From Leucobacter chromiiresistens (GTDB taxonomy: Bacteria; Actinomycetota; Actinomycetes; Actinomycetales; Microbacteriaceae), in NCBI RefSeq assembly GCF_001477055.1, contig NZ_LDRK01000018.1, positions 117,136 through 181,135 on the forward strand: 64,000 bases of DNA, read 5' to 3'. The notes under the pieces were generated by a model that saw only the letters and a list, made by a program, of their open reading frames with translations, did not search any database and had not been told where the DNA came from. The translations under genes were made by a program, and so were the position numbers. Below, piece after piece: positions 48,401-55,299 of this stretch; position 1 is the first letter of the stretch; every line of letters begins with the position of its first letter.

Positions 48401-48886
48401 ACCCGCGACCGCCTTCGCGAACACCGGGAACCCGATCTCCTCCGCCCCCGCGATCAACGCATCGATATCCGTCGACGGCGGCGTGGAGCGCAGCACCGGC
48501 ACACCCGCCCGGATCGCGTGCTCCTTCGCGGCGACCTTGTTGCCCGCCATCTCGAGCGCCTCCCGGCCCGGCCCGATGAACCGGATCCCCGCAGCCTCCG
48601 CCGCGGCCGCGAGATCCGGGTTCTCCGACAAGAACCCGTACCCCGGATAGATCGCGTCCGCACCCGACTCGACCGCGACGCGCACGATCTCCGCGACATC
48701 CAGATACGCCCGCACGGGATGACCGACCGTGCCGATCAGATACGCCTCATCAGCCTTCAACCGATGCAGCGAATTGCGATCCTCGTACGGGAACACCGCC
48801 ACCGTCTGCGCACCCAACTCGTGCGCCGCCCGAAACGCCCGAATCGCGATCTCCCCGCGATTCGCCACCAAGATCTTCTGGAACAC
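45476..48886 (-). CDS. pyc: Pyruvate carboxylase
   Basis: Biotin enzyme that carboxylates pyruvate to oxaloacetate, the main anaplerotic step. The 1136-residue single chain has a biotin-carboxylase domain (1-455; VANRGEIAIRAFRAA, GGGGRGMRRV, EMNPRIQVEHTVTEEVTDVD), a carboxyltransferase domain (about 520-810; FRDAHQSLLATRVRTKD, HTHDTPGGQLAT, DAASAPMSGTTSQPS) and a C-terminal biotin carrier with EAMKMEAAI. No frameshift is seen. The start is GTG with AAGGAGG 4 nt upstream. A palindrome lies 44 bases before the start. Confidence 0.97.
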   Translation of the reverse strand: MFQKILVANRGEIAIRAFRAAHELGAQTVAVFPYEDRNSLHRLKADEAYLIGTVGHPVRAYLDVAEIVRVAVESGADAIYPGYGFLSENPDLAAAAEAAGIRFIGPGREALEMAGNKVAAKEHAIRAGVPVLRSTPPSTDIDALIAGAEEIGFPVFAKAVAGGGGRGMRRVERVEELRDALESAMREAESAFGDATMFIEQAVLRPRHIEVQVLADASGATVHLFERDCSVQRRHQKVVEIAPAPNMSEEKRAELTRDAIAFAESIGYENAGTVEFLLDTAGERAGEHVFIEMNPRIQVEHTVTEEVTDVDLVRAQMRIAAGASLEELELTQDRIRLRGAALQCRITTEDPANGFRPDLGRITAYRSPGGGGVRLDGGTIEVGAQISPHFDSMLAKLTCRGRTFEDAVRRAQRALAEFRIRGVATNIPFLQAVLADAEFQSGDVSTQFIGERPELLRMNPSKDRATRLLQHVAHVTVNQPHGARPRLIDPEAKLPAADLSRPAPAGNRQLLVEIGPDAYARRLREQTALAVTETTFRDAHQSLLATRVRTKDLARVAPYVARLTPELWSVEAWGGATYDVALRFLGEDPWERLAALREALPNVPIQMLLRGQNTVGYTPYPEQVAQAFVREAASTGVDVFRIFDALNDVNQMRVAIDAVRETGTAVAEVAMSFTGNLLSPAEDKYTLDYYLRLAEQIVDAGAHVLAIKDMAGLLRPAAAAKLVTALRERFELPVHLHTHDTPGGQLATLLAASAAGVDAVDAASAPMSGTTSQPSLSALVASLADTDRDTGLSQEAVFALEPYWDAVRGLYRPFESGLPSPTGRVYSHEIPGGQLSNLRQQAIALGLAENFERIEDLYAAADRMLGRIPKVTPSSKVVGDLALHLSAVDADPADFEAHPEKYDIPDSVVGFLAGELGEIPGGWPEPFRSKVLAGRSVNIDVAPVPESDEALLRGSSAERRDALNRLLFPQPAQQFAQVREQHGDVSVLETADYLYGLQAGEEHAIDLAKGVRLYVALEAIGEADDKGLRTVMVRVNGQLRQVFVKDESVRVEAALSEKADRAIPGHVAAPFSGTVTVKVAVGDRVEAGQPVATIEAMKMEAAITAPVAGRVERVVFTGTRGLESGDLIAEITAAEG

Positions 48887-48929
48887 TCCGCCTCCTTGCT
48901 ACTGTTCACTCCGCCGGGTGCCCGCACCG

Positions 48930-48943
48930 TCGAACTGGTTCGA
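48930..48943. promoter_or_regulatory. Palindrome upstream of pyc
   Basis: TCGAAC, two bases, then GTTCGA. It lies next to a TATCAAGATAC stretch that may be promoter. It resembles an SOS box but the spacer is 2 nt instead of 4. Confidence 0.35.
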
Positions 48944-49069
48944 TATCAAGATACATGCTCGCCCCCTCGGGGTGAGCTATATGACGCGCGGCGCGCGCCC
49001 TCTCCGCGGATGCAGGGTTCGCCCCCGTTCGCCCACGACGAAGTCGGGCGACGCTCGGGTTGAATCCAC

Positions 49070-49075
49070 TAAACT
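49070..49075 (+). promoter_or_regulatory. -10 hexamer of a leaderless parA mRNA
   Basis: TAAACT lies 6 nt (TGCCAC) before the GTG at 49082. No Shine-Dalgarno or clear -35 is visible. Confidence 0.5.
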
Positions 49076-49081
49076 TGCCAC

Positions 49082-49924
49082 GTGCATGTATTGAGTGTGA
49101 GTTCCCTCAAGGGCGGCGTCGGCAAGACGACCGTGACGCTCGGCCTCGCCTCGGCCGCCTTCTCGCGCGGTCTGCGGACCCTGGTCGTGGACTTCGACCC
49201 GCAGTCCGACGTGTCGACGGGCCTGGCGGTGAACCCCGAAGGCTTCGCCAATGTCGCGAATGTGCTCGAGAGCCCGAAGGAGAAGACCGTGCGCAGCGCG
49301 ATCGCTCACAGCGGCTGGAACGACTACCACGAGGGCGGTCGGATCGATCTGCTCGTCGGCAGCCCCTCGGCAATCAACTTCGACGGTCCGCACCCCTCGA
49401 CGCGCGACATCTGGAAGCTCGAGGAGGCCCTGGCGATCGTCGAGTCGGAGTACGACCTCGTGCTCGTCGACTGCGCCCCCTCGCTCAACGCGCTGACGCG
49501 CACTGCCTGGGCCGCGAGCGATCGCGTACTCGTCGTGGCCGAGCCGAGCCTCTTCGCCGTGGCGGCGACCGATCGCGCGCTGCGCGCCATAGAGGAGATC
49601 CGGCGCGGCGTGAGCCCGCGGCTGCAGCCCCTGGGCATCCTCATCAACCGCACGCAGCCCCAGTCGCTCGAGCACCAGTTCCGCATCCGCGAGCTCCGCG
49701 AGATGTTCGGACCGCTCGTGCTGAACCCGCAGCTGCCCGAACGCACCTCGCTGCAGCAGGCGCAGGGCGCCGCGAAGCCGGTGCACATGTGGCCCGGCGA
49801 AGCGTCGCAGGAGATGGCGGCCAACTTCGATCTGGTACTCGACCGGATTCTGCGCTCCGCCGGCATGGACGCCGCGCGCGCCGGAGCCTCGAACGCTCCC
49901 ACGGCGACGGTCGTCGAGAACTGA
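49082..49924 (+). CDS. ParA-family ATPase without a ParB partner
   Basis: A 280-residue deviant Walker ATPase. The P-loop KGGVGKTT is at residues 10-17, VVDFDPQSDVSTGLAVNP follows, the Walker B-like LVLVDCAPSLN lies near 140, and INRTQPQSLEHQFRIREL near 195. It has no N-terminal DNA-binding domain and no ParB or parS is nearby, so it is an orphan ParA, perhaps positioning a protein cargo as PldP or McdA-type proteins do. It stands alone on the plus strand against a MerR-FtsR-GarA group. A leaderless GTG start is likely. Confidence 0.9.
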   Translation: MHVLSVSSLKGGVGKTTVTLGLASAAFSRGLRTLVVDFDPQSDVSTGLAVNPEGFANVANVLESPKEKTVRSAIAHSGWNDYHEGGRIDLLVGSPSAINFDGPHPSTRDIWKLEEALAIVESEYDLVLVDCAPSLNALTRTAWAASDRVLVVAEPSLFAVAATDRALRAIEEIRRGVSPRLQPLGILINRTQPQSLEHQFRIRELREMFGPLVLNPQLPERTSLQQAQGAAKPVHMWPGEASQEMAANFDLVLDRILRSAGMDAARAGASNAPTATVVEN

Positions 49925-50020
49925 CGCACGGGCTCCGCGCCCGATGCGTCGCGGGTCCGAGCCGAATCGCGCGGCCCGTTCCGCTCCGTCGCGCGCGCAG
50001 TGACCAGCACGCAACGTGCT

Positions 50021-50076
50021 GCGATCACCAGGAGACGATGAGCGTGCGGCGATCAGCGGGAGACGATGAGCGCGCG
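50021..50076. repeat. 28-bp tandem duplication
   Basis: Two adjacent 28-base units starting GCGATCA and containing GGAGACGATGAGCG differ at 3 positions. They lie in the 196-base gap between parA and the convergent MerR gene, which otherwise shows nothing. Confidence 0.75.
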
Positions 50077-50120
50077 GCGGAGGCGACGCGCGCTGCGTGC
50101 GGATCGTGGAACGGCGCGGC

Positions 50121-50756
50121 TCAGGAGATCTTGCGAGACTTCCGACGAGCGGCGAGCTCGTCGACTGCGGCATCCGTCGAGGCCTCTTCGCGATGCTCGT
50201 CCATGTCGACCAGCGAGGTCTCGACCTCGCGCAGCACCTTCCCCACCGCGATGCCGAAGACGCCCTGGCCGCGGCTGACGAGGTCGATGACCTCGTCGCT
50301 CGACGTGCAGAGGTAGACACTGGACCCGTCGCTCATCAGGGTGGTCTGCGACAGGTCGTGCACGCCGGCCTCGTGCAGCTGCGCCACCGCGGTGCGGATC
50401 TGCTGGAGGGAGATGCCGGTGTCGAGGAGGCGCTTCACGAGCTTGAGCACGAGGATGTCGCGGAACCCGTAGAGCCGCTGCGATCCCGACCCCTGGGCGC
50501 CCCGCACGGTGGGTTCGACGAGCCCCGTGCGCGCCCAGTAGTCGAGCTGGCGATACGTGATGCCCGCAGCTCGCGCCGCGGTCGCACCCTTGAACCCGCC
50601 GTCCTGGTTGGGACGCGGGAGCCCGTCGTCGAAGAGCACCTCGGCGTCGACGGAGACGGGGGTGAACGCTGCGGGATCAGCCACGATGCCGGCCTCGGAG
50701 AGCGCTTGCGCGGAGGGGATCGCCGCATCGCCGCCCGGGCGCTGTGTGTGCTCCAT
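50121..50756 (-). CDS. MerR-family transcriptional regulator
   Basis: A 211-residue regulator. After a 70-residue N-terminal extension comes a winged-helix MerR domain (GITYRQLDYWARTGLVEPTVRGAQGSGSQRLYGFRDI) and a dimerisation helix (LVKRLLDTGISLQQIRTAVAQL). The C-terminal part with SSVYLCTSSDEVIDLVSRGQGVFGIAVGKVL may sense a signal and ends in an acidic tail. This matches the Rv1830-like protein found with FtsR and GarA in mycobacteria. ATG at 50756 has AAAGGA 6 nt upstream. TTGCAT, 17 nt, TAACGT near 50812-50840 may be its promoter. Its target genes are unknown. Confidence 0.9.
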   Translation of the reverse strand: MEHTQRPGGDAAIPSAQALSEAGIVADPAAFTPVSVDAEVLFDDGLPRPNQDGGFKGATAARAAGITYRQLDYWARTGLVEPTVRGAQGSGSQRLYGFRDILVLKLVKRLLDTGISLQQIRTAVAQLHEAGVHDLSQTTLMSDGSSVYLCTSSDEVIDLVSRGQGVFGIAVGKVLREVETSLVDMDEHREEASTDAAVDELAARRKSRKIS

Positions 50757-50869
50757 CGTGTTCCTTTCACCTCGGCGGGCGCAGAATCGCCGCCGAACTT
50801 CACCAACGTTATCGAGCGCGCAATGCCGATGCAACGACCGTCGGGTCTCAATTCTCGCGTGTCGACCTC

Positions 50870-50890
50870 AGGTTGAACTTGAAGGTTGAA
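50870..50890 (-). promoter_or_regulatory. Repeated AGGTTGAA element before the MerR gene
   Basis: AGGTTGAA occurs at 50870-50877 and 50883-50890 (13-bp period, plus-strand notation) in the gap between ftsR and the MerR gene. The word TTGAAGGTT also occurs in the repeat before ftsZ, suggesting a common MerR-type regulator. Confidence 0.45.
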
Positions 50891-50911
50891 ATCACGCCGA
50901 AATCTGCAGCG

Positions 50912-51589
50912 TCATGCGCCGCCGATACGCCTCCGCAACACGCCGGAGCGCACCGTCTCGAGGTGATCGGCGATCTCCAGGGCGCCCTCCATCGCGGCGG
51001 GCGAAGCCGCGCGCACTCCCCGACTCGACACGGCGTGCGCGATCATCTCGGCATCCCGCTCGGCCGAGACGCGCAGCGCGCGGAGGTGCCGAGGCGTGAT
51101 CCCCCGCTCCGACAGCTTCAGCAGCGCCGTCACCTGGGCGACGGCGTCGTGCGGAAACACCTCTGCAGCGGGCAGCAGCCCCGCCGCGATCGCCTCGCCG
51201 ATGAAACGGGCGCTCGCACCCGTGATGCGGCGCAGCTCCTCCCCGCTGAGCACGCGCTTCGGCGCGAGAATGCTCGACGCGCTGCGGGAGGCCGCGCCGG
51301 GGATGATCGGGTCGCGCCCGGCATCCAGCTCATCGAGCACTTCGGCGATGACCTTCAGCGGCAGATAGTGGTCCCGCTGGAGGGTGAGGATCAGCCGCAG
51401 GCGCTCGATGTGGGCCTGCGAGAACTTGCGGTAGCCCGACTTGGTGCGCTCGGGCGCGACCAAGCCCTGCTCCTCCAGGAAGCGGAGCTTCGATGGAGTG
51501 AGGTCGGCGAAGTCGTCTTGGAGGCGCGCCAGCACCTGACCGATGCTGAGGAGTCCTGCGGGATGCTGTCGGGCCTGCGCGGCCGCCAC
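50912..51589 (-). CDS. ftsR: MerR-family regulator FtsR
   Basis: A 225-residue MerR protein. Its DNA-binding domain (about 15-80: LLSIGQVLARLQDDFADLTPSKLRFLEEQGLVAPERTKSGYRKFS) is followed by LRLILTLQRDHYLPLKVIAEVLDELD and an alpha-helical C-terminal domain. This is the FtsR/Rv1828 type, which activates ftsZ in corynebacteria. GTG at 51589 has GAGGAG 7 nt upstream. It begins 1 nt after the GarA stop, so the two are coupled; the in-frame extension into the garA gene is not used. Confidence 0.91.
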   Translation of the reverse strand: MAAAQARQHPAGLLSIGQVLARLQDDFADLTPSKLRFLEEQGLVAPERTKSGYRKFSQAHIERLRLILTLQRDHYLPLKVIAEVLDELDAGRDPIIPGAASRSASSILAPKRVLSGEELRRITGASARFIGEAIAAGLLPAAEVFPHDAVAQVTALLKLSERGITPRHLRALRVSAERDAEMIAHAVSSRGVRAASPAAMEGALEIADHLETVRSGVLRRRIGGA

Positions 51590-51590
51590 C

Positions 51591-52055
51591 CTAGTTCTCC
51601 TCGGCGAGATCGAAGCGCGAGGCGAAGAAGGTGAATCGGAACTTTCCGACCTGCACCTCCGCACCGTCCGCGAGCACGACCGAGCCGTCGATGCGGGTTC
51701 CGTCGCAGAACGTTCCGTTCAACGAGCCCAGGTCTGCGACGGAGAACGCCGTGCCGTTGCGGCGGAACTCGGCGTGACGCCTCGAGACCGTGACGTCGTC
51801 GAGGAAGATGTCGACGGCGGGGTGGCGACCGGCCACAGTGACGTCTTGATCGAGCAGGAAACGGGCTCCCTGATCGGGGCCGCGACGCACGACCAGAAGC
51901 GCTGCTCCGGAGGGCAGCGCCTCGACGGCCTCGCGCTCATCGATCGTCAGATCGGTCGCCCGCGTGCGAATGATCGCGCTCAGATCTTCTCGGAACTGCT
52001 GGGTCGATCGCACCTCGGTGCTCTCAGCGCGACGGGCATGACTGTCGCTGCTCAT
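51591..52055 (-). CDS. garA: FHA-domain regulator (GarA/OdhI)
   Basis: A 154-residue forkhead-associated protein that in other actinobacteria inhibits 2-oxoglutarate dehydrogenase until phosphorylated. The FHA domain is residues 58-150 (TVAGRHPAVDIFLDDVTVSRRHAEF, LGSLNGTFCDG). The N-terminal switch reads STQQFREDL where GarA has TTSVFRADF, so only one of the two adjacent Thr residues is kept (Thr18, matching the PknG-type site) and the other is Ser17. Kinases acting on it may include the PASTA kinase in this window. ATG at 52055 gives the usual GarA length. Confidence 0.9.
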   Translation of the reverse strand: MSSDSHARRAESTEVRSTQQFREDLSAIIRTRATDLTIDEREAVEALPSGAALLVVRRGPDQGARFLLDQDVTVAGRHPAVDIFLDDVTVSRRHAEFRRNGTAFSVADLGSLNGTFCDGTRIDGSVVLADGAEVQVGKFRFTFFASRFDLAEEN

Positions 52056-52194
52056 GTCCTCACCCACTTCTCCACTCGGGGCCTCCGCAAGCCGTTCGAC
52101 TCGGTGCATCTACGCTATCGCAGGCGAGGGGCGCGGCGCACCTCGATGATCACTTTTGTGGCATTGCGCGGCGCGCCGTCCACGAACTTCCCGG

Positions 52195-53670
52195 CTATTC
52201 GTGAGATTCGAGAAATGCGTACACCTCGTGCGCATCGACTCCTGGGAACGTGCCCGTCGGGAGCGCCGCGAGCAGGCTCGTCGGCGTCGCAGCCTCCGGC
52301 CACGCCGCGGCCTCCCACTTCCGGGTCAGCTCGGCCGACGCCTGCCGGCAGCACTGGTCGTCGGGGCAGAAGGACTGCGACCGGTGGGCGGTCTCCCGCC
52401 CCCGGAACCACTTCACATCCGAGAAGCGCACGCCGACGCTCACGGAGTACAGCCCCTCCTTCGCCTTCTCGACGCGCGACGTGCACCAGTACGTTCCGCC
52501 GGCCGCCATGTCGGTGTACTGGTACCAGGGGTTGAAGCGGTCGGGCTGCCCGAACACCGTGCGAGCGGTCCAGTTGCGGCACACCATGGCGCCCTCGAAG
52601 TTGCCGAGCGCGTCGGAGGGGAAGCGGACCCCGTCGTTCTCGTACGCCTTGATCAGCGTTCCCGACTCGTGTGCTTTCATGAAGTGCACCTCGAGCCCGA
52701 GCCGCTCGCTCGCGAGGTTCGTGAACCGGTGCGCCGCCATCTCGTAGGAGACGCCGAACGCGTCGCGCAGATCCTCCATGGAGATCTGCCGCTGCTGCTT
52801 CGCCTCCGAGAGGAGCGGGACCGCAGCGGCCTCGGGGAGCAGCACCGCTCCGGCCAGATAGTTCGCCTCGACCCGCTGCCGCAGAAACTCGCCGTAGCTG
52901 CTCGGCTCCTCATGCCCGCAGACCACACTCGCGAGCGCCCGGAGGATCGGCGCGCGAGCGTCGCGCGACGGCACGGCGCCGCTCAGGTACACCCGGCCGT
53001 TGCGCCGGTCGATGACCGACCGCGTCGAGTGCGGCATGTCTCCGACGTAGTGCAGGCTGAAGCCGAGACGCTCGGCGATATTTGCGATGGTCTGCTGGGA
53101 GACCGGCCCTCCGGAGTATCCGACGCTGTCCAGCAGCCCGGTCGCCGCCGTCTCGAGTTCGGCGAAGTAGTTCCCCGCGCTGCGCATCTGCGCGCGCAGC
53201 TCCGTGTTGGCCCGCCGCGCCTCCTCGGGCGTCGCGGCGCGCTCCCTGTGCAGCCGCTCGACCTCCTGATGCAGCCCGAGAATGGCCTGCAGCGTCTCGT
53301 CGCTCGTCGCCTTCGATACCCGGATCGGCTGCAGCCCGAGCGACTGAAAGACCGAACCCCGCTGCGCGCGCTCGACGGCGATCTCGAGGGCGGCTCGCTC
53401 GGAGGGCGCCTCCGCCGCGAGCAGCTCGTCGACCGTGACTCCGAGGGCGGAGGCGAGCGCCCGCAGCATCGGGAGCCGTGGCTCGCGCTTCCCGTTCTCG
53501 ATGGCCGAGAGCTGCGACGGCGCCCGGTCGACGGCGCGCGCCAGTTGCTCGAGCGTGAGGCGACGGGCGGTGCGCAGCGCGCGGATGCGGCGGCCCAGCG
53601 TGAGCGCGTCGCCGCTGTCGGCCCATTCGCCGTCGCCGACCTGCGCTGATTCGTGTTCGAGGAGCGTCAT
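52195..53670 (-). CDS. ramB: RamB-family regulator of acetate and glyoxylate metabolism
   Basis: A 491-residue regulator. An N-terminal Xre helix-turn-helix (about 25-85: [41 protein letters not shown]) is followed by a coiled middle. An ImmA/IrrE-like region comes next, in which the zinc HExxH is degraded to GHEEP. The C-terminal domain has several Cys (CPDDQCC) that could hold metal. This is the layout of RamB. It is divergent from aceA, a classic RamB target. ATG at 53670 is preferred: TTGTCG, 17 nt, GATCAT lie just upstream. ATG at 53679 is the alternative. Confidence 0.88.
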   Translation of the reverse strand: MTLLEHESAQVGDGEWADSGDALTLGRRIRALRTARRLTLEQLARAVDRAPSQLSAIENGKREPRLPMLRALASALGVTVDELLAAEAPSERAALEIAVERAQRGSVFQSLGLQPIRVSKATSDETLQAILGLHQEVERLHRERAATPEEARRANTELRAQMRSAGNYFAELETAATGLLDSVGYSGGPVSQQTIANIAERLGFSLHYVGDMPHSTRSVIDRRNGRVYLSGAVPSRDARAPILRALASVVCGHEEPSSYGEFLRQRVEANYLAGAVLLPEAAAVPLLSEAKQQRQISMEDLRDAFGVSYEMAAHRFTNLASERLGLEVHFMKAHESGTLIKAYENDGVRFPSDALGNFEGAMVCRNWTARTVFGQPDRFNPWYQYTDMAAGGTYWCTSRVEKAKEGLYSVSVGVRFSDVKWFRGRETAHRSQSFCPDDQCCRQASAELTRKWEAAAWPEAATPTSLLAALPTGTFPGVDAHEVYAFLESHE

Positions 53671-53693
53671 GCCGTCCATGATCGCAGAACGGG

Positions 53694-53720
53694 AAACTTC
53701 CGACAAGCGAAAAAACTGCG
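53694..53720. promoter_or_regulatory. Two RamB-like half sites between ramB and aceA
   Basis: AAACTTCCG (53694-53702) and AAACTGCG (53713-53720) are direct repeats 19 bp apart on the plus strand, similar to the AAACTTTGC core of RamB sites. They overlap the predicted ramB -35 region and lie about 100 bases before aceA. Confidence 0.45.
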
Positions 53721-53818
53721 TTTCTTCTCCCCCCGAATCGGCGCCTGGGGCCCGCGACCGCCCCTCAGGATGGAACTACACCGCAATCCACGCCTTCGGG
53801 CCGAACACAGGAGTCATC

Positions 53819-55123
53819 GTGACCAACGACGCATCGCAGACCCCCTCCCCCGCCGACCAGCTCGCCTGGGACTGGGAAAACGACCCGCGCTGGGAGGGAA
53901 TCACGCGCGACTACACCGCGGACGACGTCGTCAAGCTTCGCGGAACCGTGCAGGAGGAGCACACGCTCGCACGCCGCGGCGCCGAGAAGCTGTGGGAGCA
54001 GCTCACCACCGAGACGCCGACCGGCGGGTACACCAACGCGCTCGGTGCGCTCACCGGCAACCAGGCCGTGCAGCAGGTGAAGGCCGGACTGCGCGCGATC
54101 TACCTCTCGGGATGGCAGGTCGCCGCCGACGCGAACATCTCCGGTCACACCTACCCCGACCAGTCGCTCTACCCCGCGAACTCGGTGCCCCAGGTCGTGC
54201 GCCGCATCAACAACGCACTGCTGCGCGCCGATCAGATCGAGCACGCCGAGGGCATCAGCACGGTGGAGGACTGGCTCGTTCCCATCGTCGCCGACGCCGA
54301 AGCCGGATTCGGCGGGCCGCTCAACGCCTACGAACTCATGAAGGCGATGATCGCGGCGGGCGCCTCCGGAGTGCACTGGGAGGATCAGCTCGCCAGCGAG
54401 AAGAAGTGCGGCCACCTCGGCGGCAAGGTGCTGATCCCGACCCAGCAGCACGTGCGCACGCTGAACTCGGCCCGCCTCGCAGCCGACGTGGCCGGCGTGC
54501 CCAGCGTCATCATCGCGCGCACCGATGCGGAGGCCGCGACGCTGATCACCTCCGATGTCGACGACCGCGACCGCCCGTTCATCACCGGCGAGCGCACCGC
54601 CGAGGGCTTCTACAAGGTGCAGAACGGGCTCGCGCCCTGCATCGCACGCGCCCGCGCCTACGCGCCCTACTCGGATCTCATCTGGATGGAGACCGGCACC
54701 CCCGACCTCGAGCTGGCGCGCCAGTTCGCCGAGGGCGTCAAGTCGGAGTTCCCCGACCAGATGCTCGCCTACAACTGCTCGCCCTCCTTCAACTGGAAGA
54801 AGCACCTCGACGACGCGACGATCGCCAAGTTCCAGCGCGAGCTGGGAGCGATGGGGTTCTCGTTCCAGTTCATCACGCTCGCCGGCTTCCACGCCCTCAA
54901 CTCATCGATGTTCGACCTCGCCCACGGCTACGCCCGCGACGGCATGTCGGCCTACGTCGAGCTGCAGGAGCGCGAGTTCGCCGATGAGGCGCGCGGCTAC
55001 ACCGCGACCAAGCACCAGCGCGAGGTCGGCACCGGGTACTTCGACGCGATCTCCACGGCGCTGAACCCGGAGGCCTCGACCCTCGCCCTCGTGGGGTCGA
55101 CGGAAGAGGGCCAGTTCCACTGA
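53819..55123 (+). CDS. aceA: Isocitrate lyase
   Basis: First glyoxylate-shunt enzyme: isocitrate to glyoxylate and succinate. The 434-residue protein has the signature KKCGH at 195-199 with catalytic Cys197, [42 protein letters not shown] and [11 protein letters not shown]. The length fits the short actinobacterial Icl1 form. GTG at 53819 has AGGAG 5 nt upstream. It is followed by aceB after 176 bases and divergent from a RamB-like gene, so acetate control is likely. Confidence 0.97.
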   Translation: MTNDASQTPSPADQLAWDWENDPRWEGITRDYTADDVVKLRGTVQEEHTLARRGAEKLWEQLTTETPTGGYTNALGALTGNQAVQQVKAGLRAIYLSGWQVAADANISGHTYPDQSLYPANSVPQVVRRINNALLRADQIEHAEGISTVEDWLVPIVADAEAGFGGPLNAYELMKAMIAAGASGVHWEDQLASEKKCGHLGGKVLIPTQQHVRTLNSARLAADVAGVPSVIIARTDAEAATLITSDVDDRDRPFITGERTAEGFYKVQNGLAPCIARARAYAPYSDLIWMETGTPDLELARQFAEGVKSEFPDQMLAYNCSPSFNWKKHLDDATIAKFQRELGAMGFSFQFITLAGFHALNSSMFDLAHGYARDGMSAYVELQEREFADEARGYTATKHQREVGTGYFDAISTALNPEASTLALVGSTEEGQFH

Positions 55124-55134
55124 TCCCGATCGGT

Positions 55135-55181
55135 GGGCGGATGCGGCGCCGCGTCCCGCAACCGCGGCGCCGCATCCGCCC
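55135..55181 (+). terminator. 19-bp hairpin after aceA
   Basis: A perfect 19-bp stem with a 9-nt loop starts 12 bases after the aceA stop. There is no U-run. It may end part of the transcripts or stabilise the aceA message relative to aceB. Confidence 0.65.
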
Positions 55182-55218
55182 CCCGGGAGCAGCACCCGTC
55201 GATCCCGCCCGACAGCCT

Positions 55219-55288
55219 GCAGACGCACCACCAGACGCACTCGTACACGCACCAGATGCACCACCAGACGCACCACCAGACGCACCAG
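55219..55288 (+). repeat. 12-bp minisatellite upstream of aceB
   Basis: About six tandem units of CAGACGCACCAC, two of them imperfect (CAGACGCACTCG, CAGATGCACCAC). They end 12 bases before the aceB start. The block is in frame with aceB and would encode repeats of Pro-Asp-Ala-Pro if translated. Confidence 0.85.
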
Positions 55289-55299
55289 AGGAGCAGATC

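Noticed and set aside
48930..48943. LexA (SOS) box before pyc
   Set aside because: The arms match but the spacer is 2 nt rather than 4, and pyc is not a known damage gene.
45689..49063. 1124-codon Arg/His-rich open frame opposite pyc
   Set aside because: Composition is that of a reversed biotin-carboxylase gene, with no start signal or domain.
55219..55288. Possible CRISPR array
   Set aside because: Units are 12 bp and contiguous with no spacers; there are no cas genes in the window.
55141..55299. 53-residue N-terminal extension of malate synthase
   Set aside because: It would be encoded by a hairpin and minisatellite, while a strong ribosome site precedes the ATG at 55300. Kept as an alternative only.
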